64,000 nucleotides of DNA from Bacteroidaceae bacterium (lineage in GTDB: Bacteria; Bacteroidota; Bacteroidia; Bacteroidales; Bacteroidaceae), in the NCBI GenBank assembly GCA_030843315.1, contig JAUUPT010000003.1, forward strand, positions 1-64,000. Direction: 5' to 3'. The notes beneath the pieces are model-generated. The model was given only the letters and a program-made list of their open reading frames with translations. It did no database searches and was not told the origin of the DNA. This document shows positions 50,425 through 58,966 of this stretch, piece after piece (within the stretch, counting starts at the first letter, position 1; each line of letters begins with the position of its first letter). A program made the position numbers and the translations under genes.

Positions 50425-50436
50425 GTTTGTAATCTG

Positions 50437-50468
50437 TTCGTTGGAATGAAAACAATTTCTTACTTTTG
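50437..50468 (+). promoter_or_regulatory. Promoter for the UPF0597 gene
   Basis: TTCG at 50437-50440, a 20-base spacer and TACTTTTG at 50461-50468 precede the start codon by 18 bases. Confidence 0.65.
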
Positions 50469-50486
50469 TCTTATTAAATATAAAAT

Positions 50487-51776
50487 ATGATGACAAGTTC
50501 AGAACGGCAACAGATTATCGCATTGGTGAAATGTGAAGTAATACCTGCAATCGGCTGTACAGAGCCTATTGCCGTAGCATTGTGCGTGGCAAAAGCAGCA
50601 GAGATATTAGGGAAGCGTCCGGAGAAGGTTTCGGTACTCCTGAGTGCTAATATTCTGAAGAATGCAATGGGAGTGGGTATTCCGGGAACGGGGATGATAG
50701 GACTGCCCATTGCGGTGGCATTAGGAGCCTTGATCGGTAAATCGGAGTATCAGCTTGAGGTGTTGAAGGATAGTAACCCTGCGGCTGTTGAAGAAGGCAA
50801 GCGCTTCATTGATGAAAAGCGCATTCAGATATCCCTGAAAGATAATATTGAAGAGAAACTCTATATCGAGGTATGTTGTGAAGCCGGAAAGGATAAGGCA
50901 ACAGCTATCATTGCAGGTGGGCATACTACCTTTATATATATAGCGCGCAACGAAGAAGTGCTGTTGAACAAGCAAACTGCCGCCGCCGGCACAGAAGAAA
51001 AAGAGAATACACTGGAGTTGAGTCTGCGCAAAGTCTATGATTTTGCATTAACCGCTCCGCTGGATGAAATCCGCTTTATTCTCGAAACCGCCCGCCTGAA
51101 CAAAGCTGCTGCCGAACGCTCTTTCCAGGGTGATTACGGTCATGGTCTGGGCAAGATATTGCGTGGCAGCTATGAGCACAAAATACTGGGTGATAGCATC
51201 TTCTCCCATATTCTTTCTTATACTTCCGGTGCTTGTGATGCGCGCATGGCAGGAGCTATGATTCCGGTTATGAGCAATTCGGGTAGCGGCAACCAAGGTA
51301 TATCCGCCACTTTGCCCGTCCTGGTGTATGCAGAAGAAAACGGAAAATCGGAAGAAGAACTGATTCGTGCATTGATGATGAGTCATCTGACGGTAATCTA
51401 TATTAAGCAAAGCCTGGGACGTCTGTCGGCATTATGCGGCTGTGTGGTTGCCGCTACCGGTTCCAGTTGCGGCATCACCTGGTTGATGGGAGGTACTTAC
51501 GAGCAGGTGGCATACGCCGTACAGAATATGATAGCCAACCTTACCGGTATGATTTGCGACGGCGCCAAACCTAGTTGCGCCCTGAAAGTAACTACCGGCG
51601 TCTCCACCGCCGTTCTTTCTGCCATCATGGCAATGGAGAACCGTTGTGTCACCTCTGTCGAAGGAATCATCGACGAAGACGTAGATCAAAGCATCCGTAA
51701 CCTGACAAAAATCGGCTCTCGGGGAATGAATGAAACAGATAAACTTGTGCTGGAGATAATGACAAGTAAGAATTAA
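50487..51776 (+). CDS. UPF0597-family serine-dehydratase-alpha-like protein (CyuA/YhaM type)
   Basis: The 429-residue protein matches the UPF0597 family, which shares a fold with the alpha part of L-serine dehydratase (SDH_alpha). It has VKCEVIPAIGCTEPIAVALCVAKAAE near the start and cysteines in CDARMAG, LSALCGCVVAATGSSCGIT and GMICDGAKPSCALK that could hold a 4Fe-4S cluster. E. coli CyuA of this family is a cysteine desulfidase that releases H2S. Here the substrate could be cysteine or serine. It stands alone with its own promoter and terminator. Confidence 0.85.
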   Translation: MMTSSERQQIIALVKCEVIPAIGCTEPIAVALCVAKAAEILGKRPEKVSVLLSANILKNAMGVGIPGTGMIGLPIAVALGALIGKSEYQLEVLKDSNPAAVEEGKRFIDEKRIQISLKDNIEEKLYIEVCCEAGKDKATAIIAGGHTTFIYIARNEEVLLNKQTAAAGTEEKENTLELSLRKVYDFALTAPLDEIRFILETARLNKAAAERSFQGDYGHGLGKILRGSYEHKILGDSIFSHILSYTSGACDARMAGAMIPVMSNSGSGNQGISATLPVLVYAEENGKSEEELIRALMMSHLTVIYIKQSLGRLSALCGCVVAATGSSCGITWLMGGTYEQVAYAVQNMIANLTGMICDGAKPSCALKVTTGVSTAVLSAIMAMENRCVTSVEGIIDEDVDQSIRNLTKIGSRGMNETDKLVLEIMTSKN

Positions 51777-51853
51777 AAATTGAGAATTAAAAATTAAAGG
51801 CTGCGCGGTTCAAGTAAATACTGCGCAGCCTTTAATTTTTAATTCTCAATTTT
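51776..51853. terminator. Perfect 31-bp inverted repeat between convergent genes
   Basis: Arms at 51776-51806 and 51823-51853 are exact reverse complements, with AAAGGCTGCGC at the inner end of the left arm and GCGCAGCCTTT in the right. The loop is 16 bases. It sits between the stops of the UPF0597 and FKBP genes and can terminate both. Confidence 0.8.
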
Positions 51854-51860
51854 CAATTCT

Positions 51861-52439
51861 TTAGTGGCATCCGCCGCATCCACATTCGTGGTCGTGGTCA
51901 CCGCATCCGTCGCCGCAGTCGTCACAGCCACAGCTGCAACCGCCACCGCTCATCATGCGTGCCACTTCTGCCAGTTCATCGTTGGTTGCCGGACGGCTTT
52001 CTACGATTTCGCCGGTAAAGTTCAGGGCACAGCCTGCCAAAGGATGGTTCATATCCATTACGACTACATCTTCTTTCACCTCTACCACGCTTCCGTTGAT
52101 GCGTTGGCCTTCTGAGGTCATTAAGGGGATAACGGCACCTTCTACAACGCGCTCGCTGTCAAATTCTCCTTCTATGATAAAAATCTCTTTAGGGAGATCG
52201 ATAACGTGTTCTTCGTCATACTCACCGTAAGCCTCTTCGGCAGAGATAGTGAAGTCGAACTTATCGCCTTGATTCAAATCTTTCACTGCGTTCTCAAAAG
52301 CTTCCAAAGTCATCCCCAATCCGGAAATGAACTGGAACGGGTGCTCTGCGGGTGCTTCTTCTTCAAAATCTTTTTCTCCGTCTTCGATTGAGTACAACTT
52401 ATATGCTACGGTGATGTACTTGTTCTCTACTGTTTCCAT
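51861..52439 (-). CDS. FKBP-type peptidyl-prolyl isomerase, SlyD-like with metal-binding tail
   Basis: The 192-residue protein has the SlyD-type layout: an FKBP catalytic core (about 1-65 and 125-150; QFISGLGMTLEAFENAVKDLNQGDKFDF) interrupted by the insert-in-flap chaperone domain (about 70-120). A Cys/His-rich tail follows (about 165-192, about nine Cys and several His and Asp). SlyD tails bind nickel and other metals. Family role is prolyl isomerisation, protein folding and metal handling in the cytoplasm. A -7 box (TATCTTTG, minus strand 52497-52504) lies about 58 bases upstream. Confidence 0.9.
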   Translation of the reverse strand: METVENKYITVAYKLYSIEDGEKDFEEEAPAEHPFQFISGLGMTLEAFENAVKDLNQGDKFDFTISAEEAYGEYDEEHVIDLPKEIFIIEGEFDSERVVEGAVIPLMTSEGQRINGSVVEVKEDVVVMDMNHPLAGCALNFTGEIVESRPATNDELAEVARMMSGGGCSCGCDDCGDGCGDHDHECGCGGCH

Positions 52440-52496
52440 TGATTATTCTTCTTTATTTAAGTTAGTAAATACTCTTTTTCTCTGTTCAGGGAGCGA

Positions 52497-52504
52497 CAAA
52501 GATA
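52497..52504 (-). promoter_or_regulatory. -7 box for the FKBP gene
   Basis: The minus strand reads TATCTTTG, a perfect TAnnTTTG, 58 bases before the start. No clear -33 was found. Confidence 0.45.
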
Positions 52505-52694
52505 CGAATAATTTGTTTTGGGGGCGGAACAGCTCTGGTAATTTTCAGATTATTAAGTGGTTTCAGCCGTCGGAAAACAGCTTTTATCAGTTGTCCGATT
52601 GGTTTCAATTCCAACTGTTAAGTGATAAAATCGGATTTTAAGACGCAGTTTTCTTACGATTATTCATGTTTAGCTCATTTTTTTATTCAATTTG

Positions 52695-52725
52695 TTTGGA
52701 GTTTATAAAAAAGCCCTTACCTTTG
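52695..52725 (+). promoter_or_regulatory. Promoter of the ilv operon
   Basis: TTTG at 52695-52698, a 19-base spacer and TACCTTTG at 52718-52725 match the Bacteroides consensus exactly. Transcription would start near 52732, ahead of the leader peptide. Confidence 0.8.
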
Positions 52726-52765
52726 CAGCACAATTAAGCGAAAGAATAATCAAAGATATTGAGTT

Positions 52766-52840
52766 ATGAATCTACATACATCTATTAACCTGGCAGTCCT
52801 GCATATTATTCGCGTCGTGGTGGTGGCATCAAGAGCGTGA
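52766..52840 (+). CDS. ilv operon leader peptide (attenuation)
   Basis: The 24-residue frame starts MNLHTSINLAVLHIIR and continues with four valines before ASRA and TGA at 52838-52840. It has three Ile, five Val and three Leu, far above normal for so short a peptide, and the densest run is IIRVVVV (52808-52828). It lies between the ilv promoter and a terminator hairpin. Ribosomes that stall for lack of branched-chain aminoacyl-tRNA would leave 52837-52846 free. It is too short for routine gene calling. Confidence 0.85.
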   Translation: MNLHTSINLAVLHIIRVVVVASRA

Positions 52841-52916
52841 GAAAGGTTGTGTATGTATTCGTACGTTAGAAGATAAATTAATAAGCCTTTCTCACAGTAG
52901 TGGGAGAGGCTTTTTT
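52837..52916 (+). promoter_or_regulatory. ilv attenuator: antiterminator and terminator hairpins
   Basis: GTGAGAAAGG (52837-52846) overlaps the leader stop codon and is the exact complement of CCTTTCTCAC (52886-52895), giving the antiterminator. CCTTTCTCAC is also the 5' arm of the terminator AAGCCTTTCTCAC-AGTA-GTGGGAGAGGCTT (52883-52910 region), which is followed by TTTTTT. The two structures exclude each other. A ribosome at the leader stop masks 52837-52846 and lets the terminator form. Confidence 0.82.
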
Positions 52917-52936
52917 CATTAAAAGGAGGTTATTAA

Positions 52937-54739
52937 ATGAAGCATCAGTTACGTAGTTCGTTCAGCACACAAGGTCGCCGTATGGCAGGAGCCCGTGCAT
53001 TGTGGGCGGCCAATGGCATGAAGAAAGAACAGATGGGCAAGCCCATTATTGCGATAGTCAATTCATTTACTCAGTTTGTCCCCGGCCATGTGCACCTGCA
53101 TGAGATAGGTCAGTTTGTAAAAGAGGAAATAGAAAAGCAGGGTTGCTTTGCGGCGGAGTTCAATACGATTGCCATTGACGATGGCATCGCTATGGGACAT
53201 GACGGTATGCTTTATTCACTGCCTTCGCGTGACATCATTGCCGACAGCGTGGAGTATATGGTGAATGCCCATAAGGCGGATGCGATGGTGTGCATCAGCA
53301 ACTGCGACAAGATTACTCCGGGTATGCTGATGGCGGCTATGAGACTGAACATCCCTACCGTATTTGTTTCCGGCGGACCGATGGAAGCCGGTGAATGGAA
53401 CGGACAGCACCTCGACTTGATTGATGCTATGATAAAGTCGGCAGACGAAAGCGTGAGCGACAAGGATGTGGCGAAGATAGAGCAACACGCTTGCCCTACC
53501 TGTGGTTGCTGCTCGGGTATGTTTACTGCCAACTCGATGAACTGCCTGAATGAGGCGATTGGTCTGGCGCTGCCCGGCAACGGCACGATTGTGGCTACTC
53601 ACGAGAATCGCCGGAAGCTCTTCAAGGATGCCGCCAAGCTGATTGTAGAAAATGCCTATAAATATTACGAAGAAGGAGATGACAGCGTACTTCCGCGCAG
53701 CATTGCCACCCGTCAGGCTTTCCTGAATGCCATGACGCTGGACATCGCTATGGGTGGTTCCACCAATACGGTGCTTCACCTGCTGGCTGTGGCCCACGAA
53801 GCGGAGGCCGATTTCACGATGGACGACATCGATATGCTGTCCCGCAAAACTCCTTGCCTGTGTAAGGTTGCTCCCAATACTCAGAAATATCATGTACAAG
53901 ACGTGAACCGCGCCGGTGGTATTGTTGCCATCATGAGCGAGTTGGCGAAGGGCGGTCTGGTAGATACGACCGTTCGCCGTGTAGACGGAATGACGCTGGC
54001 GGAAGAAATAGACCAATACGATATTACCAGCCCGAACGTTTGCAAAAAGGCAATCAAGAAATACTCCAGTGCGGCTGCCGGAAAGTTCAATCTGGTACTC
54101 GGCTCACAGGATGCCTGTTATAAAGAATTGGATACAGACCGTGCCGAAGGTTGTATTCGTGACTTGGAACATGCCTACAGCAAAGATGGCGGTCTGGCTG
54201 TCTTGAAAGGAAATATCGCTCAGGACGGCTGCGTCGTCAAGACGGCGGGTGTGGACGAAAGCATCTGGAAGTTTACCGGTCCGGCCAAGGTCTTCGATTC
54301 ACAGGAAGCGGCTTGTGAAGGTATATTGGGCGGGAAGGTTGTCAGTGGCGATGTCGTCGTCATTACCCACGAAGGCCCGAAGGGCGGTCCGGGTATGCAG
54401 GAGATGCTTTATCCCACTTCTTATATCAAGTCCCGCCATTTGGGAAAAGAGTGCGCGCTGATTACCGACGGACGTTTCAGTGGCGGTACTTCAGGTTTGA
54501 GCATCGGACACGTCTCTCCCGAAGCTGCTGCCGGTGGCAATATCGGCAAGATAAAAGATGGTGATGTCATCGAAATCAATATCCCCGAACGTACCATCAA
54601 TGTGAAACTGACAGATGAGGAACTGGCTGCGCGCCCGATGACTCCGGTCACCCGCGACCGCCAAGTGTCCAAAGCACTGAAGGCATACGCCAGCATGGTA
54701 AGTTCTGCCGATAAGGGAGCAGTGAGACTGATTGATTAA
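52937..54739 (+). CDS. ilvD: Dihydroxy-acid dehydratase
   Basis: The 600-residue protein has the IlvD/Edd features: SNCDKITPGMLMAAMR (first Fe-S cysteine), CPTCGCCSGMFTANSMNCLNEA (further cluster cysteines) and GRFSGGTSGLSIGHVSPEAA near the C-terminus. It converts dihydroxy-isovalerate or dihydroxy-methylvalerate to the 2-keto acids, the step before transamination to valine and isoleucine. It is the first structural gene after the attenuator. The next gene starts 22 bp after its stop. Confidence 0.97.
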   Translation: MKHQLRSSFSTQGRRMAGARALWAANGMKKEQMGKPIIAIVNSFTQFVPGHVHLHEIGQFVKEEIEKQGCFAAEFNTIAIDDGIAMGHDGMLYSLPSRDIIADSVEYMVNAHKADAMVCISNCDKITPGMLMAAMRLNIPTVFVSGGPMEAGEWNGQHLDLIDAMIKSADESVSDKDVAKIEQHACPTCGCCSGMFTANSMNCLNEAIGLALPGNGTIVATHENRRKLFKDAAKLIVENAYKYYEEGDDSVLPRSIATRQAFLNAMTLDIAMGGSTNTVLHLLAVAHEAEADFTMDDIDMLSRKTPCLCKVAPNTQKYHVQDVNRAGGIVAIMSELAKGGLVDTTVRRVDGMTLAEEIDQYDITSPNVCKKAIKKYSSAAAGKFNLVLGSQDACYKELDTDRAEGCIRDLEHAYSKDGGLAVLKGNIAQDGCVVKTAGVDESIWKFTGPAKVFDSQEAACEGILGGKVVSGDVVVITHEGPKGGPGMQEMLYPTSYIKSRHLGKECALITDGRFSGGTSGLSIGHVSPEAAAGGNIGKIKDGDVIEINIPERTINVKLTDEELAARPMTPVTRDRQVSKALKAYASMVSSADKGAVRLID

Positions 54740-54761
54740 TTGAAAATTGAGAATTAATAGT

Positions 54762-56456
54762 ATGGAAAACTTAATAACAGGCGCGGAAGCATTGATGCGC
54801 TCTCTGGAACACCAGGGAGTAAAGACCATTTTCGGTTATCCGGGTGGCAGCATCATGCCGGTATTCGACGCCTTATACGACCACCGAAAGAACCTGAATC
54901 ATATCCTGGTTCGTCACGAACAGGGAGCAACCCATGCCGCACAAGGCTTTGCACGTGTATCGGGCGAAGTCGGTGTATGCCTGGTGACCAGCGGTCCCGG
55001 TGCTACCAATACAGTGACCGGCATTGCAGATGCCATGATAGACAGTACGCCTATCGTTGTCATAGCCGGTCAGGTAGGAACCAACTTCCTGGGTACGGAT
55101 GCTTTTCAGGAAGTCGACCTGGTAGGCATTACGCAACCTATTACGAAGTGGAGTTACCAGATTCGTCGTGCGGAAGATGTGGCCTGGGCAGTGGCACGTG
55201 CTTTCTATATAGCACAGAGCGGACGTCCCGGTCCCGTAGTGCTGGACTTTGCGAAGAACGCCCAGACAGATAAAACAGAATATACGCCGACCAAAGTAGA
55301 TTATATCCGCAGCTATCAGCCCGTTCCCGAAATGGAACCGGAAGCTATACAGCAAGCTGCCGACCTGATAAATGCCGCCGAGCGCCCGTTGGTGCTGGTA
55401 GGGCAGGGAGTGGAACTGGGTAATGCGCAGCAAGAACTCCGTGCTTTCATCGAGAAAGCCGGAATGCCTGCCGGATGCACCCTGCTGGGACTTTCCGCTC
55501 TGCCCACGGAGCATCCTCTGAATAAAGGTATGCTGGGTATGCACGGCAACCTGGGGCCGAATATCAATACCAATAAATGCGATGTCCTTGTTGCCGTAGG
55601 TATGCGCTTTGACGACCGTGTCACCGGCAAGCTGGCAACATACGCCACGCAGGCAAAGATTATCCACTTCGACATCGACCCTGCCGAGATAAATAAGAAT
55701 GTAAAGACAGACGTTGCCGTATTGGGCAATTGCAAGGAAACCCTGGCTGCCGTCACCAAACTCCTGAAACCCGCCAAGCACCAAGAGTGGCTGGACAGCT
55801 TCCTTCCTTACGAAAAGGTGGAAGAAGAAAAAGTAATCCGTCCCGAACTCTATCCGACGGGAGACGCACTGAGTATGGGTGAAGTAATCCGTGCCGTCAG
55901 CGAGGCTACCAATAATGAAGCGATACTGGTGACCGATGTAGGTCAGAACCAGATGATGTCCGCCCGCTACTTCAAGTATAGCAAGGAACGCAGCATCGTT
56001 ACTTCCGGCGGACTGGGCACTATGGGCTTCGGCCTTCCGGCTGCCATTGGCGCTACCTTCGGACGCCCCGACCGCACGGTCTGCGTCTTTATGGGCGATG
56101 GCGGCTTGCAGATGAACTTGCAGGAGCTGGGAACCGTTATGGAACAAAAAGCTCCGGTGAAGATGATTCTGCTGAACAATAACTTCCTGGGTAATGTTCG
56201 TCAATGGCAGGCGATGTTCTTCAACGGCCGCTATTCATTCACGCCGATGCTCAATCCGGATTATATGAAGATAGCTTCGGCTTATGATATCCCCTCGCGG
56301 AAGGCATTCACTCGTGAAGAACTAAGAAAGGCGATTGCTGAAATGGTGGCGACGGACGGCCCGTTCCTGCTCGAAGCCTGTGTTGAGGAAGAAGGGAACG
56401 TGATGCCGATGACACCTCCGGGTGGTTCGGTGAATCAGATGTTGCTGGAATGCTAA
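54762..56456 (+). CDS. ilvB: Acetolactate synthase, large subunit
   Basis: The 564-residue protein is a thiamine-diphosphate enzyme. The N-terminus has GVKTIFGYPGGSIMPVFDAL with the catalytic glutamate in HEQGATHAAQGFAR, the middle domain has FAD-type features, and the C-terminus has the ThDP motif GDGGLQMNLQELGTV...NNN. It makes acetolactate or acetohydroxybutyrate from pyruvate. The ATG at 54762 (MENLITGAEAL) was chosen over an upstream TTG. The regulatory subunit gene follows after 25 bp. Confidence 0.96.
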   Translation: MENLITGAEALMRSLEHQGVKTIFGYPGGSIMPVFDALYDHRKNLNHILVRHEQGATHAAQGFARVSGEVGVCLVTSGPGATNTVTGIADAMIDSTPIVVIAGQVGTNFLGTDAFQEVDLVGITQPITKWSYQIRRAEDVAWAVARAFYIAQSGRPGPVVLDFAKNAQTDKTEYTPTKVDYIRSYQPVPEMEPEAIQQAADLINAAERPLVLVGQGVELGNAQQELRAFIEKAGMPAGCTLLGLSALPTEHPLNKGMLGMHGNLGPNINTNKCDVLVAVGMRFDDRVTGKLATYATQAKIIHFDIDPAEINKNVKTDVAVLGNCKETLAAVTKLLKPAKHQEWLDSFLPYEKVEEEKVIRPELYPTGDALSMGEVIRAVSEATNNEAILVTDVGQNQMMSARYFKYSKERSIVTSGGLGTMGFGLPAAIGATFGRPDRTVCVFMGDGGLQMNLQELGTVMEQKAPVKMILLNNNFLGNVRQWQAMFFNGRYSFTPMLNPDYMKIASAYDIPSRKAFTREELRKAIAEMVATDGPFLLEACVEEEGNVMPMTPPGGSVNQMLLEC

Positions 56457-56481
56457 GTTAGTCACTTGTAATTAGAAGAAA

Positions 56482-57042
56482 ATGGATAAGACATTATATA
56501 CAATCATCGTTCATTCGGAGAACTTTGCCGGTTTGCTGAACCAGGTAACGGCTGTGTTCACCCGTCGACAAATCAATATCGAGAGTCTGAACGTTTCGGC
56601 TTCCTCCATCAAAGGGGTACATAAGTATACCATCACTGCCTGGACGGACGAAGACACCATCGAGAAGGTGACGAAGCAAATCACCAAGAAGATAGATGTG
56701 CTGCAAGCGCACTACTTCACGGATGATGAAATCTATCAGCATGAGATAGCCCTTTATAAGATAACCACTCCGATACTGGAAGAGAAACCGGAAATCTCCA
56801 AGATTATCCGTAAGTACAATGCCCGTATCGTAGAAGTAAACGGAGTCTTTTCTATTGTAGAGAAGAATGGCATGAGTGAAGAAATCACCAACCTCTATGA
56901 AGAGTTGCGCGCACAGGACTGTGTACTTCAGTTCGTCCGTTCGGGACGCGTAGCTATTACTACCAGCTGCTTCGAACGTGTCAATGAATATCTGGCGGAC
57001 CGCGAAGCGAAATATCGTCAAAGTAAACAGCAAGAACAATGA
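56482..57042 (+). CDS. ilvN: Acetolactate synthase, small regulatory subunit
   Basis: The 186-residue protein starts with an ACT domain (about 4-75: YTIIVHSENFAGLLNQVTAVFTRRQINIESLNVS) that binds valine and feeds back on IlvB. A second, divergent small-subunit domain follows (about 85-165). The stop overlaps the next start as ATGA (57039-57042). The product is longer than short IlvN forms and closer to IlvH-type subunits. Confidence 0.95.
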   Translation: MDKTLYTIIVHSENFAGLLNQVTAVFTRRQINIESLNVSASSIKGVHKYTITAWTDEDTIEKVTKQITKKIDVLQAHYFTDDEIYQHEIALYKITTPILEEKPEISKIIRKYNARIVEVNGVFSIVEKNGMSEEITNLYEELRAQDCVLQFVRSGRVAITTSCFERVNEYLADREAKYRQSKQQEQ

Positions 57043-57788
57043 GTGAAAACAGTAAGATAGGTACTTATAAGTTCGTGGCCGAACCGTTCCACGTAGATTT
57101 CACCGGACACCTGACGCTGGGTGTACTGGGCAACCATTTGTTGAATTGTGCAGGTTTCCATGCTGGCGACCGCGGTTTCGGCATTGCCACCCTGAACGAG
57201 GACAACTACACGTGGGTACTGTCCCGCCTGGCCGTCGAACTGGACGAACTGCCCTATCAGTACGAAGACTTTTCCATCCAGACCTGGGTAGAGAACGTCT
57301 ATCGTCTTTTCACCGACCGTAACTTTGCTCTTATCAATAAGGATGGGAAGCGGATAGGTTATGCGCGCTCCGTTTGGGCGATGATTAGCATGAATACCCG
57401 CAAACCGGCTGACTTGCTGGCACTGCATAGCGGCAGCATTGTAGACTATGTGTGCGACGAGCCTTGTCCTATCGAGAAGCCCTCGCGCATCAAGGTCGCT
57501 TCATCAACCCCGGCTGCTTCCATAGAGGCCAAGTACAGCGATATCGATATTAACGGTCATGTGAACAGCATCCGTTACATAGAGCATATCCTTGATTTGT
57601 TCCCTATCGAGATGTATAAGAAGAAACGTATCCGCCGCTTCGAGATGGCATACGTGGCCGAAAGTTATTATGGCGACGAACTCACCCTCTTCATGGACGA
57701 TGCCGGCGACGGTGTTTATGAAGTGGAAGTGAAGAAGAATGGCAACGATGTGGTTTGCCGCTCTAAAGTGATATTTACAGAGAAATAA
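57039..57788 (+). CDS. Acyl-ACP thioesterase in the ilv operon
   Basis: The 249-residue protein has two hot-dog domains like plant FatA/FatB (acyl-ACP thioesterase family). The first half has FHVDFTGHLTLGVLGNHLLNCAGFHAGDRGFG and VWAMISMNTRKPADL; the second has SDIDINGHVNSIRYIEHILDLFP with the usual N-x-H-V segment. It releases free fatty acids from acyl carrier protein. It overlaps ilvN by 4 bases and sits directly before ilvC, so it is co-regulated with branched-chain amino acid synthesis. Iso-branched fatty acids of Bacteroides are primed from the same keto acids, which offers a metabolic link. Confidence 0.87.
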   Translation: MSENSKIGTYKFVAEPFHVDFTGHLTLGVLGNHLLNCAGFHAGDRGFGIATLNEDNYTWVLSRLAVELDELPYQYEDFSIQTWVENVYRLFTDRNFALINKDGKRIGYARSVWAMISMNTRKPADLLALHSGSIVDYVCDEPCPIEKPSRIKVASSTPAASIEAKYSDIDINGHVNSIRYIEHILDLFPIEMYKKKRIRRFEMAYVAESYYGDELTLFMDDAGDGVYEVEVKKNGNDVVCRSKVIFTEK

Positions 57789-57842
57789 TAGAATATATTA
57801 ATCAACGGTGGCGTAAGCCACAAATAAAAACTAAAACAAAAA

Positions 57843-58886
57843 ATGGCACTATTGAATTTTGGCGGTATTAATGAAAATGTAATGACCCGCGAAGAATTTC
57901 CTTTGGAAAAAGCACGTGAGATTTTGAAAGATGAGACGATTGCAGTAATCGGTTATGGTGTACAAGGTCCCGGACAGGCTTGCAACCTGCGCGATAACGG
58001 CTTCAATGTAATTGTCGGACAGCGTCCGGGAGCTACCTTCGAGAAGGCAGTAGCAGACGGATGGGTGCCGGGTGAGACATTGTTCGGTATTGAGGAAGCT
58101 TGTCAGAAAGGTTCTATCATCATGTGTCTGTTGTCCGATGCAGCTGTGATGTCTGTATGGCCTACCATCAAACCTTACCTGACTCCCGGAAAGGCTCTTT
58201 ACTTCTCTCATGGTTTTGCTATTACCTGGAGCGACCGTACCGGTGTGGTTCCTTCCAAAGATATCGATGTTATCATGGTTGCTCCTAAGGGCTCGGGTAC
58301 TTCACTCCGTACCATGTTCCTCGAAGGCCGCGGCTTGAACTCTTCATACGCTATCTACCAGGACGCTACGGGCAAGACTTTCGATAAGACTATCGCATTG
58401 GGTATCGGTATCGGTTCAGGTTATCTGTTCGAAACCACATTCCAACGCGAAGCTACTTCCGACCTTACCGGTGAACGCGGTTCATTGATGGGTGCTATTC
58501 AGGGATTGCTGTCAGCTCAGTACGAGGTATTGCGTGAAAACGGTCATACTCCGTCGGAAGCGTTCAACGAAACAGTAGAAGAACTGACTCAGTCGTTGAT
58601 GCCGCTGTTCGCAAAGAATGGTATGGACTGGATGTATGCTAACTGCTCTACTACCGCTCAGCGTGGTGCTTTGGATTGGATGACTCCGTTCCATGATGCT
58701 ATCAAACCGGTAGTTAAGAAACTGTATGAGAGTGTGAAGTCAGGTAACGAAGCTCAGATTTCTATCGACAGCAACTCCAAGGCTGATTATCGCGAGAAAC
58801 TGAATGCAGAGTTGAAAGCATTGCGCGAGAGCGAAATGTGGCAGACGGCTGTTACAGTTCGCAAACTCCGTCCGGAGAACAACTAA
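57843..58886 (+). CDS. ilvC: Ketol-acid reductoisomerase
   Basis: The 347-residue enzyme has the nucleotide motif GYGVQGPGQACNLRDNG (37-53) and a class-I length. It reduces and isomerises acetolactate to dihydroxy-isovalerate. The long stretches LLSDAA, WP-IKP-LT-GKALYFSHGF, VAPKGSG, LRENGHTPSEAFNETVEE and the ending VRKLRPENN closely resemble the fungal mitochondrial Ilv5, more than E. coli IlvC. It closes the ilvD-ilvB-ilvN-thioesterase-ilvC operon and is followed by a hairpin terminator. Confidence 0.96.
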   Translation: MALLNFGGINENVMTREEFPLEKAREILKDETIAVIGYGVQGPGQACNLRDNGFNVIVGQRPGATFEKAVADGWVPGETLFGIEEACQKGSIIMCLLSDAAVMSVWPTIKPYLTPGKALYFSHGFAITWSDRTGVVPSKDIDVIMVAPKGSGTSLRTMFLEGRGLNSSYAIYQDATGKTFDKTIALGIGIGSGYLFETTFQREATSDLTGERGSLMGAIQGLLSAQYEVLRENGHTPSEAFNETVEELTQSLMPLFAKNGMDWMYANCSTTAQRGALDWMTPFHDAIKPVVKKLYESVKSGNEAQISIDSNSKADYREKLNAELKALRESEMWQTAVTVRKLRPENN

Positions 58887-58907
58887 TCGGCAGATTAAGT
58901 AATAAAT

Positions 58908-58966
58908 AACCCCTTTTGCTTCTTTGCATCCCTTTACTCTTGGGATGCAGGGGGCGGAAGGGGTTT
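58908..58966. terminator. Bidirectional terminator after ilvC
   Basis: AACCCCTT (58908-58915) pairs with AAGGGGTT near 58958-58965 and GCATCCC (58926-58932) pairs with GGGATGC (58942-58948). T-runs flank it. The hairpin overlaps the last codons of the convergent helicase gene. Confidence 0.65.

Noticed and set aside
54873..56204. 443-codon open frame on the minus strand
   Set aside because: It is antisense to ilvB and shows no protein-like domain.
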